64,000 nt of DNA from Planctomycetia bacterium (GTDB lineage Bacteria; Planctomycetota; Phycisphaerae; UBA1845; UTPLA1), in NCBI GenBank assembly GCA_015200345.1, contig CP054187.1, positions 3,580,470 to 3,644,469 on the forward strand, given 5' to 3'. This document shows, piece after piece, positions 51,768 through 59,024 of the stretch. The notes under the pieces were generated by a model. The model was not told the origin of the DNA, searched no databases, and saw nothing but the letters and a program-made list of their open reading frames with translations. A program made the translations under genes and the position numbers. Each line of letters opens with the position of its first letter. Position 1 is the stretch's first letter.

Positions 51768-54036
51768 AGCCCGCGGCTCTTTGGAGGAGCCATTGACATT
51801 CACCTTGGCGGTGCGTGGCGACCTGCGTCCGCGGGTGAGCGGGGACGGTCGGAATGTGACGTTTGTCGATCAATCCGGCGCGGCGGTGGTGACCTACGTG
51901 GGGCTGACGGTCTTCGATGCCGCCGGCAGGATCGTCCCTGCGTGGTTCGAGGCAGCCGGCGATGAGATGTCGGTTGATTCGAACCCGCTTGCTCACGCGC
52001 GCGGCTCGGTTGATCGACATGGGCTTCGGCTGATCGTTGATGATGCAAACGCGGTCTATCCGCTGACCATCGACCCGATCGCCCAGCAGGCGTATCTGAA
52101 GGCCTCCAACACCGGGGCGGACGACCAGTTCGGCCAGTCGGTGGCGGTCAGCGGCGACGCGGTGGTGGTCGGGGCGTACCGGGAGGACAGCAGCGCTACG
52201 GGCGTGAACGGCAACGGAGCCGACAACGGCGCCGGCGACTCCGGCGCGGCCTACGTCTTCGTCCGCAGCGGCGGGGTCTGGAGCCAGCAGGCCTATCTGA
52301 AGGCCTCCAACACCGGGGCGAACGACCAGTTCGGCTACTCGGTGGCCGTCAGCGGCGACACGGTGGTGGTCGGGGCGTTCCGGGAGGACAGCAGCGCCAC
52401 CGGCGTGAACGGCAACCAGGCCGACAACAGCGCCAGCAACTCCGGCGCGGCCTACGTCTTCGTCCGCGACGGCAACGGCGTCTGGAGCCAGCAGGCCTAT
52501 CTGAAGGCCTCCAATACCGGGGCGAACGACTGGTTCGGCCTCTCGGTGGCCGTCGACGGCGACACGGTGGTAGTCGGGGCGCTATTCGAGGCCAGCAGCG
52601 CAACCGGCGTGAACGGCAACGGAGCCGACAACAGCGCCACCGCTGCCGGCGCGGCCTACGTCTTCGTCCGCGACGGCAACGGCGTCTGGAGCCAGCAGGC
52701 CTATCTGAAGGCCTCCAACACCGGGGGTGACGGGTTCGGCAACTCGGTGGCTGTCAGCGGCGGCACCGTGGTGGTCGGGGCGCCTTTCGAGGACAGCAGC
52801 GCCACCGGCGTGAACGGCAACGGAGCCGACAACAGCGCGATCGACTCCGGCGCGGCCTACGTCTTCGTCCGCGACGGCAACGGCGTCTGGAGCCAGCAGG
52901 CCTATCTGAAGGCCTCCAACACCGGGGCGAACGACCAGTTCGGCTGGTCGGTGGCGGTCAGCGGCGACAACGTGGTAGTCGGGGCACCGGGCGAGGACAG
53001 CAGCGCTACGGGCGTGAACGGCAACGGAGCCGACAACAGCGCCGCGGATTCCGGCGCGGCCTACGTCTTCGTGCGCGACGGCAACGGCGTCTGGAGCCAG
53101 CAGGCGTATCTGAAGGCCTCCAACACCGAAGTGGGCGACGGGTTCGGGTTCTCGGTGGCGGTCAGCGGCGGCACCGTGGTGGTCGGGGCACAGGGCGACG
53201 ACAGCAGCGCTACGGGCGTGAACGGCAACGGAGCCGACAACAGCGCCGCCGACTCCGGCGCGGCCTACGTCTTCGTGCGCGACGGCAACGGCGTCTGGAG
53301 CCAGCAGGCCTATCTGAAGGCCTCCAACACTGGGGCGAGCGACAGGTTCGGCTGGTCCGTGGCCGTCAGCGGGGACACGGTGGTGGTCGGGGCGCGGCTC
53401 GAGGACAGCAGCGCCACGGGCGTGAACGGCAGCGAGGTCGACAACAGCGCCGCGGATTCGGGGGCGGCCTACGTCTTCACCGGCTTGGGGCCGGACAGCG
53501 ACGGCGACGGCACGCCCGACTTGCTCGACGACTGCCCGAATGATCCTGCCAAGATTGCCCCGGGCCAGTGCGGCTGCGGCAATCCCGATACCGACAGCGA
53601 CGGCGATGGCACGGCGGATTGCGACGACCTCTGTCCGAACGATCCCGACAAGACCAACCCCGGTGCCTGTGGTTGCGGCATTCCTGACACCGACGCCAAC
53701 AACGACGGTGTCCCCGACTGCTTCAGCATCGATCTCTGTCCGAACGATCCCGACAAGATCGCGCCGGGCACTTGCGGCTGCGGTACGCCCGACACCGACA
53801 CGGACGGCGATGGCACGCCGGATTGTCTGGACGATGATGACGGCAACACCAACGGGAACGAGAATCAGAACAACAACGGCAATTCGAACTGCAACGACAA
53901 CGAGCCGGCACTCGCTTCCAGTCCAGAGGCCTGTGGCGTGACCTGCGGCCCGGGAATGGGCACGATGATGCCGCTCGTGGGCTTGTTTCTGGTCGGCATG
54001 CGTCGTCGTCGGCGCGCTCGTCCATTACCGCGATGA
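51670..54036 (+). CDS. FG-GAP beta-propeller surface protein with TSP3 tail (3' part of a broken gene)
   Basis: 788 codons of open frame; credible coding begins near 51781 (PLTFTLAVRGDLRPRVSGD). A lead domain (about residues 40-135) ends YPLTIDPIAQQ. Seven tandem FG-GAP units of 67-68 residues follow (52084-53480), each with AYLKASNTG, DQFGxSVAVSGDxVVVGA and GAAYVFVRDG, enough for a seven-bladed propeller. Then come thrombospondin-3-like calcium loops (DSDGDGTPDLLDDCPND and two more), a Gly/Asn/Asp-rich linker and a C-terminal Cys-hydrophobic-Arg tail (CGPGMGTMMPLVGLFLVGM with RRRRR), a sorting-type signal similar to MYXO-CTERM. Lacks its own signal peptide because of upstream breaks. Confidence 0.7.
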   Translation: MTGAVWSTATRCTGGRRYLESRRPRAWLRARAEARGSLEEPLTFTLAVRGDLRPRVSGDGRNVTFVDQSGAAVVTYVGLTVFDAAGRIVPAWFEAAGDEMSVDSNPLAHARGSVDRHGLRLIVDDANAVYPLTIDPIAQQAYLKASNTGADDQFGQSVAVSGDAVVVGAYREDSSATGVNGNGADNGAGDSGAAYVFVRSGGVWSQQAYLKASNTGANDQFGYSVAVSGDTVVVGAFREDSSATGVNGNQADNSASNSGAAYVFVRDGNGVWSQQAYLKASNTGANDWFGLSVAVDGDTVVVGALFEASSATGVNGNGADNSATAAGAAYVFVRDGNGVWSQQAYLKASNTGGDGFGNSVAVSGGTVVVGAPFEDSSATGVNGNGADNSAIDSGAAYVFVRDGNGVWSQQAYLKASNTGANDQFGWSVAVSGDNVVVGAPGEDSSATGVNGNGADNSAADSGAAYVFVRDGNGVWSQQAYLKASNTEVGDGFGFSVAVSGGTVVVGAQGDDSSATGVNGNGADNSAADSGAAYVFVRDGNGVWSQQAYLKASNTGASDRFGWSVAVSGDTVVVGARLEDSSATGVNGSEVDNSAADSGAAYVFTGLGPDSDGDGTPDLLDDCPNDPAKIAPGQCGCGNPDTDSDGDGTADCDDLCPNDPDKTNPGACGCGIPDTDANNDGVPDCFSIDLCPNDPDKIAPGTCGCGTPDTDTDGDGTPDCLDDDDGNTNGNENQNNNGNSNCNDNEPALASSPEACGVTCGPGMGTMMPLVGLFLVGMRRRRRARPLPR
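51758..51775. repeat. REP-like palindrome with TGA centre
   Basis: CGCGGGCT-GA-AGCCCGCG, an 8-bp stem, sits inside the broken FG-GAP gene and provides the TGA at 51765-51767 that ends the local frame. This hairpin sequence type is common as a dispersed repeat in many genomes. Confidence 0.6.
51979..52008 (-). repeat. Palindromic dispersed repeat, copy B (in frame)
   Basis: Inverted copy of 51501-51528 with CG inserted. Read on the plus strand it adds SNPLAHARGS in the frame of the FG-GAP protein, between DEMSVD and VDRHGLRL, where the domain appears interrupted. Here the repeat has no stop, so the frame survives. Confidence 0.7.
52084..53480 (+). repeat. Seven tandem FG-GAP coding repeats
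   Basis: Units begin near 52084, 52285, 52489, 52693, 52894, 53098 and 53302, a period of 201-204 bases. Long stretches are nearly identical in DNA (for example CAGGCCTATCTGAAGGCCTC and GACAGCAGCGC), more so than the protein needs, which suggests recent duplication or gene conversion. Confidence 0.85.
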
Positions 54037-54104
54037 TACGCTGATCGCCTGTCCCGCTCTGTTACGCCCTGCTCGGCCTGACTGCTGATAGTCTGGTGAA
54101 TTGA

Positions 54105-54147
54105 CACGCCGCCAGAGGAGAACCACCTGGGGCGGCGTGCTCTTTTT
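54105..54147 (+). terminator. Intrinsic terminator after the FG-GAP gene
   Basis: CACGCCGCC (54105-54113) pairs with GGCGGCGTG (54131-54139) around a 17-base loop and is followed by CTCTTTTT. It ends transcription before hflX. Confidence 0.75.
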
Positions 54148-54202
54148 GAGCGAGGGCTGTCCAATCGTATAATGAAGGCTGACTCGCAAACAGAGGTGCC
54201 AC

Positions 54203-55567
54203 CTGAAGGAACGAAAAAGAATCGATCTGGGCGTCGTCGCGGAACGGGCCGTGCTTGTCGGCCTGATCCTTCCGGGCGACGCGCCGCGCGGAACGCGTTA
54301 CGACCCGTTGGCCGAGCTTGCCTCTCTGGCAGAAGCGGCCGGGGCACAGGTCGTCGGCCGGACGATTCAGAAGCGCGGCCGAATCGACCCGGCGACGTAC
54401 ATCGGCAGCGGCAAGGTAGAAGAATTGGCGGCCTACGCCGATGAGAAGGGCGCGGACGTCATTATCTTTGACAATGAGCTGACGCCGTCGCAGATTCGCG
54501 AATTGGACAAGGCTTGCAAGCGGCGGGTGATCGATCGCACCGAGTTGATTCTCGACATCTTCGCCAGCCGGGCGCGCACCGCCACGGCCCGGTTGCAGGT
54601 GGAACTGGCGCAGCTCGAGTACACGTCTCCGCGTCTGCGTGGCATGTGGACGCACCTGGAACGCATCGCCGGCGCGGGCGGCGGCACGACGGCCGGGGCG
54701 GTCGGGGCGATCGGCACGCGCGGGCCTGGCGAGCGCCAGATCGAGATCGACCGGCGCATCGTACAGAAACGCGTCACGTTTCTGCGCAACCAGCTGGCCC
54801 ACATAGACCAGCGCCGGGTGCGCGAGGTCAGGGCTCGCGGGGATTATTTCACTGTCAGCCTCGTCGGCTACACCAATGCGGGCAAAAGCACGCTGATGAA
54901 CGCCCTCACCGGCGCCGAGACGTATGTTGCTGACAAACTTTTCGCCACGCTCGATACGCGCACGCGGCGATGGAACCTCGGCGGCGGGCAACTCGCGCTT
55001 CTTTCGGACACGGTCGGTTTTGTTCGCGATCTGCCTCACCAGCTCGTCGCGTCCTTCCGCGCGACGCTCGAAGAGACGATCCACTCCGATCTCCTGCTCC
55101 ACGTCGTCGACGCGTCGGCCCATGACGCAATCCAGCAATACGAGGCGGTTCGATCGGTCCTTGGCGAGCTGGAATGTGACACGATTCCGGCGATCATCGT
55201 GTTGAACAAGATCGACGCCCTGGATGATGCCGGTGAACTGGCACTTTTGCGAGCGCAACTGCCTGATGCCGCGGAGATTTCGGCTCGATCCGGTGCGGGA
55301 CTGCCCGAGTTGTCTGGCCGCGTCCTGGCCGTGATGCGAGACCGATTCGTTCGATTGTGGCTCGAAAGCAGCAGCGCCAACGGTCGGCTCATCTCTTACC
55401 TAAGCCAGCACGGCCACGTTCTCGGACGCGAGTACGTCGACGGCCGCGTCCGCCTGGACGTCCGATTGCCGCGCGGGGAGGTGGCTCGCGTTGTCAAAAT
55501 GGGGGCGTCAGTGGTTGATTCTTCCTCGGCCGGCCCCGCTGGAACCGATTCGGCGGTCGACGCCTAA
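54203..55567 (+). CDS. hflX: GTPase HflX; start region probably frameshifted
   Basis: About 454 residues from CTG 54203, or 438 from GTG 54251. HflX features: an N-terminal domain (ERAVLVGLILPGD, IGSGKVEELAAYA, FDNELTPSQ), coiled-coil linker, and a G domain with GYTNAGKSTLMNAL, DTVGFVRDLP and NKIDAL. It binds the ribosome and helps rescue or split it under stress. The start is doubtful: ATG 54172 with plausible residues (MKADSQTEVPPEGTK) is one base out of frame, and the A5 run at 54214-54218 is the likely site of the indel. If one A is removed, the two pieces join smoothly. Confidence 0.87.
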   Translation: MKERKRIDLGVVAERAVLVGLILPGDAPRGTRYDPLAELASLAEAAGAQVVGRTIQKRGRIDPATYIGSGKVEELAAYADEKGADVIIFDNELTPSQIRELDKACKRRVIDRTELILDIFASRARTATARLQVELAQLEYTSPRLRGMWTHLERIAGAGGGTTAGAVGAIGTRGPGERQIEIDRRIVQKRVTFLRNQLAHIDQRRVREVRARGDYFTVSLVGYTNAGKSTLMNALTGAETYVADKLFATLDTRTRRWNLGGGQLALLSDTVGFVRDLPHQLVASFRATLEETIHSDLLLHVVDASAHDAIQQYEAVRSVLGELECDTIPAIIVLNKIDALDDAGELALLRAQLPDAAEISARSGAGLPELSGRVLAVMRDRFVRLWLESSSANGRLISYLSQHGHVLGREYVDGRVRLDVRLPRGEVARVVKMGASVVDSSSAGPAGTDSAVDA

Positions 55568-55639
55568 TCTGCTGCGAGTAACGTGGCATCATTCTGAAAA
55601 CGATTCGTTATTTCCGGTACCACGCACGCCTTAAACATG

Positions 55640-55741
55640 GAGTCTCCATCCAGATCGACCGATCTGGAAGCGTATTGGCGCGCGACCCGTCGGGCGGGCG
55701 GCCCGGTGGGGCCGGCACTCGCGGCTGGCGGATGGAGACTC
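55640..55741 (+). promoter_or_regulatory. Structured leader upstream of first PilZ gene (SD-sequestering)
   Basis: A perfect 12-bp closing stem pairs GAGTCTCCATCC (55640-55651) with GGATGGAGACTC (55730-55741). It encloses at least two hairpins: CCAGATCG-AC-CGATCTGG (55650-55667) and GGCCC..GGGCC (55700-55713). The 3' arm contains GGAG (55734-55737), the ribosome site seven bases before ATG 55745, so folding would hide it. It has no clear match to the c-di-GMP-I riboswitch core. Could be a cis-regulatory RNA; an ATG at 55637 in frame with the PilZ gene is the alternative reading. Confidence 0.4.
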
Positions 55742-55744
55742 GTC

Positions 55745-56461
55745 ATGATGAAGCAGACTATTCGACTGGACGCCCAGGCCAGTCAGCATGCACTGGAGCA
55801 AGCCGTTCTCTATCACGCCCAGGCGGTGATCAACGTCCCCGAGCGGTCTGATGTCACGGTGAATGGCTTTTTGCTGACTGCGGATGCGTCAACGGTGCTG
55901 ATGGAAATCACCGGCAAGCCGGCGATCAAGTCGGCGGAGCTGATCGGCAAGTCAATCCACGTCGAGCTGTTCAGCGACCAGCGCTATCACTTCACGACGA
56001 CGGTGCAATCGGCCCCGATCTGGGGGGCGAGCCAGGCGCTGGCACTCGTGCGGCCGGCGGAATTGACCGTGATCGACCGGCGGCGCTTCTGGCGCGCGAA
56101 GCTGGCGCCATCGGCGCGGGTGGCCTTGGAGTGGACGCACTGCGGATCACGCGAGCGGCACAGCGCGGCGCTGTTGAACATTTCGGTGGATGGATTGGCC
56201 TGTCGCGTGGACAAACTGGCGGCGTCCGCGATCGAAGTTCAAGGCGCTGTGAAGGCTCGCTTTCGAATGCGAGACAGCACACGGGAATTCGAACTCGACT
56301 CCATTGTGATGAACAAAACGCCCGCCAGTGACGGGGGATTCATCCTCGGTCTGCAATTCGCGCGGGTGTTCGACTCCGTGGCTCAACTGGCGGATTTGCG
56401 AAAAATCCTCAACCCGGGGCCAGCGGTCCGGGCTTCAAGCGAGGCAGAGGCACTGACATGA
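55745..56461 (+). CDS. PilZ-domain protein 1 (YcgR-like)
   Basis: 238 residues from ATG 55745 (ATGATGAAG). The N-terminal half is beta-rich, YcgR-N-like (about 1-110). The PilZ c-di-GMP site is present: RRRFWRAKL (RxxxR-type) and NISVDGLACRV (D/NxSxxG). It probably binds c-di-GMP and regulates motility, adhesion or polysaccharide export. The stop overlaps the start of the second PilZ gene by four bases. An earlier ATG (55637) would add 36 residues over the structured leader. Confidence 0.78.
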   Translation: MMKQTIRLDAQASQHALEQAVLYHAQAVINVPERSDVTVNGFLLTADASTVLMEITGKPAIKSAELIGKSIHVELFSDQRYHFTTTVQSAPIWGASQALALVRPAELTVIDRRRFWRAKLAPSARVALEWTHCGSRERHSAALLNISVDGLACRVDKLAASAIEVQGAVKARFRMRDSTREFELDSIVMNKTPASDGGFILGLQFARVFDSVAQLADLRKILNPGPAVRASSEAEALT

Positions 56462-57285
56462 ATCACGCTCCGCAAACAATCCCGGACGCCGCGCAAACCG
56501 GTCCTTCGGATGGCTCTCCGATCGAGTCGGTTCTGGTCTGGGCTGCGTCGAAGCGCGTTCCGGTCACGGTCTCGCTCGAGCAGGACGGCTGCTGGCAGAA
56601 TATCCGGACGCATCTGGTGGAGTTTGATGCGAACGAAAAGCTGCTGAAGCTCGAACTGACGCCGGCGACCGGCGACGGCCGCGACGCGATCGTGGTGGCC
56701 CCCCCGGGTTTGCAGGTCTCGGCCGGCCAGCTCGTGGGCATGACGTTCCGCCGCGGCCATAAGAAGTGCGTGTTTGTGACACGTGTCGTCGTGCTTCAGG
56801 AGACCGAGGGAAGTGAGGATGGCCGCGCGGCGAAGATGCTCGTGCTCCGAGCGCCGCGGGATGTGAAGGAACTGCAACGCCGTTCGTATCAGCGCATCAC
56901 GCTGCCGCCGGATCAGTTCGTGGCGGTGCGATTGTGGCAGGGCGGGTTGCCGTCGAAAGAGCATTCGGTGGGGCCGAGCTGCTCCGGTCGCGTGGGGAAC
57001 ATTTCGCTCGGCGGAATCCTGATTGATATTCGCAAGGAACACAACCCGCGTTTGACGGTCGGTGAGAACGTCGGGGTCGAAATCACGCCAAGGCCCGGTA
57101 GCGCCCCGTTGCTGATCGAAGGGCAATATCGACATTGCGTGATCACCGGCGACGACCGGCTGGGTCTCGGCGTTCAGTTTCTCGGGCTGGAGCGGGAGCG
57201 GCCCGGCTGCTCGACGCTCGCGGACGTCAACGCGTTTATAGGAGACATTCGTCGGTTTGCGACGCGGGGCAACTGGTTCGCCTGA
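56458..57285 (+). CDS. PilZ-domain protein 2 (YcgR-like)
   Basis: 275 residues. A beta-rich N-terminal domain (about 20-135) precedes a PilZ domain with LQRRSYQRITLP (RxxxR) and GNISLGGILIDI (NxSxxG). It resembles its upstream neighbour in layout but has clearly diverged. The ATGA overlap implies coupled translation, so the two may work together as one c-di-GMP sensor unit. Confidence 0.78.
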   Translation: MNHAPQTIPDAAQTGPSDGSPIESVLVWAASKRVPVTVSLEQDGCWQNIRTHLVEFDANEKLLKLELTPATGDGRDAIVVAPPGLQVSAGQLVGMTFRRGHKKCVFVTRVVVLQETEGSEDGRAAKMLVLRAPRDVKELQRRSYQRITLPPDQFVAVRLWQGGLPSKEHSVGPSCSGRVGNISLGGILIDIRKEHNPRLTVGENVGVEITPRPGSAPLLIEGQYRHCVITGDDRLGLGVQFLGLERERPGCSTLADVNAFIGDIRRFATRGNWFA

Positions 57286-57760
57286 TCCGCGCGGCGCGCA
57301 AAACGTCGGCGCGCAAAAAAAGAGGATCCGAGCTCGCCGTTACTCGGATCCTCCAAGCCAGGCTGTCCCGCCTAACAGCGGAAGACCCACAGCCTCGCGA
57401 TATATATCGGCACCGGATTCGTCGAATTCCATGCAAGCTTTCAGTGCGTCTGCATCGCGCAACATTTGCGTCGGCGCGAGCAATCGCTGCGCCGAACGAG
57501 CGCAGTTATCGCTCCCGCCTCGTCACTCAAGTTGCGCAGAGTTGCGTTGTTCAAGGTTCGTGCCGGGTGGCTGCAACGCCGTTGACTTGCGATGGACAGA
57601 AATATGAACCGCGGTTCGAGCTGCTCGCGCCGGCCGTTGTAACGTGTTCATTTTCATGGGGTTATCGGCAACCAGGCACGCGCCAGGCGTCTTTGGCCTG
57701 GACGAATTGCTGCAAATACAATCTCTCCGGGCGATCCGATCGGGATCGGGGAGGCAAACC
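57286..57760. other. 475-base gap upstream of the amphipathic lipoprotein gene
   Basis: No credible coding frame and no tRNA-like fold is seen. It contains the minus-strand terminator-like hairpin at 57315-57353, several short palindromes (for example TATATATA at 57401-57408), and the ribosome site GGGAGG before TTG 57761. Base composition is lower in GC than its neighbours. Confidence 0.5.
57315..57353 (-). terminator. Terminator-like hairpin for minus-strand transcription
   Basis: GAGGATCCGAG (57322-57332) pairs perfectly with CTCGGATCCTC (57343-57353), 11 bp with a 10-base loop. On the minus strand the stem is followed by seven T. No minus-strand gene lies immediately upstream; the nearest is the cyclase gene at 58226-58885. 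On the plus strand only a short tract follows, so it would be weak after the PilZ genes. Confidence 0.5.
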
Positions 57761-58219
57761 TTGAATCGAACCAACCAGTGCCGAGCGTTGTACGTGCTCG
57801 CGGCAAGTGTCATATTGGCCGCACCATTCGGCTGCGATCCCGCGACGCGCGAGGACGCGAAAAAGAAGGCCGACGCCGCGCGGGCCGCGGCGACGCAGAA
57901 GGCCGAGGCGGCGCGCATCGCTGCCACGCAGGCGGCACACGATGCGGCCCGGCGCGTGGAGCCGCTGATCGAGACCGGCCGCGAGAAGATGCAGGAAGCC
58001 GCGCAGTCGGTTCGCGATGAAGCAGCCGAGCTGCGCGACGAGGCCCGGCCCTATGTTGAGCAAGCGAAAGTCGCGGCGACCCAGGCCGCCGAGCGTGTCC
58101 GGACGGCCACCACGCAGGCGGCGGAGAAGGTCAAGGCGGCCGCCACGCAAGCCATTGAAAAGGTCAAAACCGCGACGACGCAGGCGGTCGAGCGCGTGAC
58201 GGGCTCATCGGGCAATTAG
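57761..58219 (+). CDS. Amphipathic-helix lipoprotein (LEA/apolipoprotein-like repeats)
   Basis: 152 residues from TTG 57761, which has GGGAGG six bases upstream. A signal with a Cys (LAASVILAAPFGC) is followed by a long helix of Ala/Thr/Gln/Lys/Glu. Its end shows 11-14-residue units (AAERVRTATTQ, AAEKVKAAATQ, AIEKVKTATTQ, AVERV), like the repeats of group-3 LEA proteins or apolipoproteins. It could lie on membranes or stabilise surfaces. The lipobox is weak, so the anchoring is uncertain. Confidence 0.6.
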   Translation: MNRTNQCRALYVLAASVILAAPFGCDPATREDAKKKADAARAAATQKAEAARIAATQAAHDAARRVEPLIETGREKMQEAAQSVRDEAAELRDEARPYVEQAKVAATQAAERVRTATTQAAEKVKAAATQAIEKVKTATTQAVERVTGSSGN

Positions 58220-58225
58220 TTCGCT

Positions 58226-58885
58226 TCAATCCAGCGTTCGCAGAATGGCCCGCACCGGGCTGGCGTCGAATCCCATCAGCGGCAGAGGCAGCGCGATCAG
58301 TTCATAATCGCCCTCCGGGACCGCATGCAGGTCCAGTCCTTCCAGAATCGCCATGTCGTTTCGATGGAACGCCTGGTGCGCGGGAAGGTCTTTCGATTCA
58401 AACAGATCGACGCTCGGAGTGTCGATGCCGATCGTGATGACGCCGCGCGCGGCCAGCGCGTCGACGAGATCGGGGTCCAGCCCGGCAAAATCCTCACAGA
58501 AGTGAATCGGATCCGGCGAGGTGCCGGTCGCGATCAGCACGCGCGGTGGCAACGGCCGACGATCACCGGCACCGGATTCATCCGTCGGATCAAGTTGCGA
58601 GGCGATGTCAGCCAGTTCCACGCGTGAACGCTTCGCCGCCAGCGTTCGCACGACCCGGCAAGGCCCCAGATAAAATCCGAGAGAACGCGACGCGATGTCC
58701 GATCCATTGACGGCGTAATGGTTGGGGCCGTCGGCGTGTGCGCCCAGATGCACCGTGGCGTGCAGTGTGGAGAGCGTCACGCTGTCGCCCCGCGCCAAGT
58801 CCAGCAGCACTTCTCGCCGCGGCGGCGTATCGCCCGGCCAGACAGCCAATTGAGCCGAGATCGGCGGCGTGAGGTCGTAGAGCAT
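58226..58885 (-). CDS. Kynurenine formamidase/cyclase-family hydrolase
   Basis: 219 residues from ATG 58885 (MLYDLTPPIS), with AGGA upstream. The metal-binding motif HLGAHADGPNHY (HxGxHxDxPxH) and a later GIDTPSVDL identify the cyclase/arylformamidase (KynB) family, metal-dependent amidohydrolases. KynB would hydrolyse N-formylkynurenine; without other kynurenine genes nearby, the substrate is left open. Confidence 0.82.
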   Translation of the reverse strand: MLYDLTPPISAQLAVWPGDTPPRREVLLDLARGDSVTLSTLHATVHLGAHADGPNHYAVNGSDIASRSLGFYLGPCRVVRTLAAKRSRVELADIASQLDPTDESGAGDRRPLPPRVLIATGTSPDPIHFCEDFAGLDPDLVDALAARGVITIGIDTPSVDLFESKDLPAHQAFHRNDMAILEGLDLHAVPEGDYELIALPLPLMGFDASPVRAILRTLD

Positions 58886-58903
58886 GAGGGTTCCTACAAG
58901 CTG

Positions 58904-59020
58904 TTTCAAAACCCCCTCTCCCGTTCAGGGAGAGGGTCGGGGTGAGGGTGAATCCTTTCGGTTGAACTACTTTTTCCCCGCACCCGACCTCTCCCCCTAG
59001 GGGGAGAGGATTTTTGAAAC
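58904..59020. repeat. REPIN-like inverted repeat pair
   Basis: Hairpin 1 (CCCTCTCCC-gttca-GGGAGAGGG, 58914-58936) and hairpin 2 (CCTCTCCCCC-TA-GGGGGAGAGG, 58988-59009) each have a GTTTCAAA-type flank and TCGGG(G)TG on the other side, in opposite order. They are inverted copies of one unit of about 45 bases. Hairpin 2 is followed by TTTTT on the plus strand and hairpin 1 by TTTT on the minus strand, so they may also stop transcripts. Confidence 0.6.
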
Positions 59021-59024
59021 CAGT

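Noticed and set aside
55560..55745. c-di-GMP-I (GEMM) riboswitch before the PilZ gene
   Set aside because: CCACGCACGCC at 55619-55630 looks a little like the core, but the second conserved block is not found.
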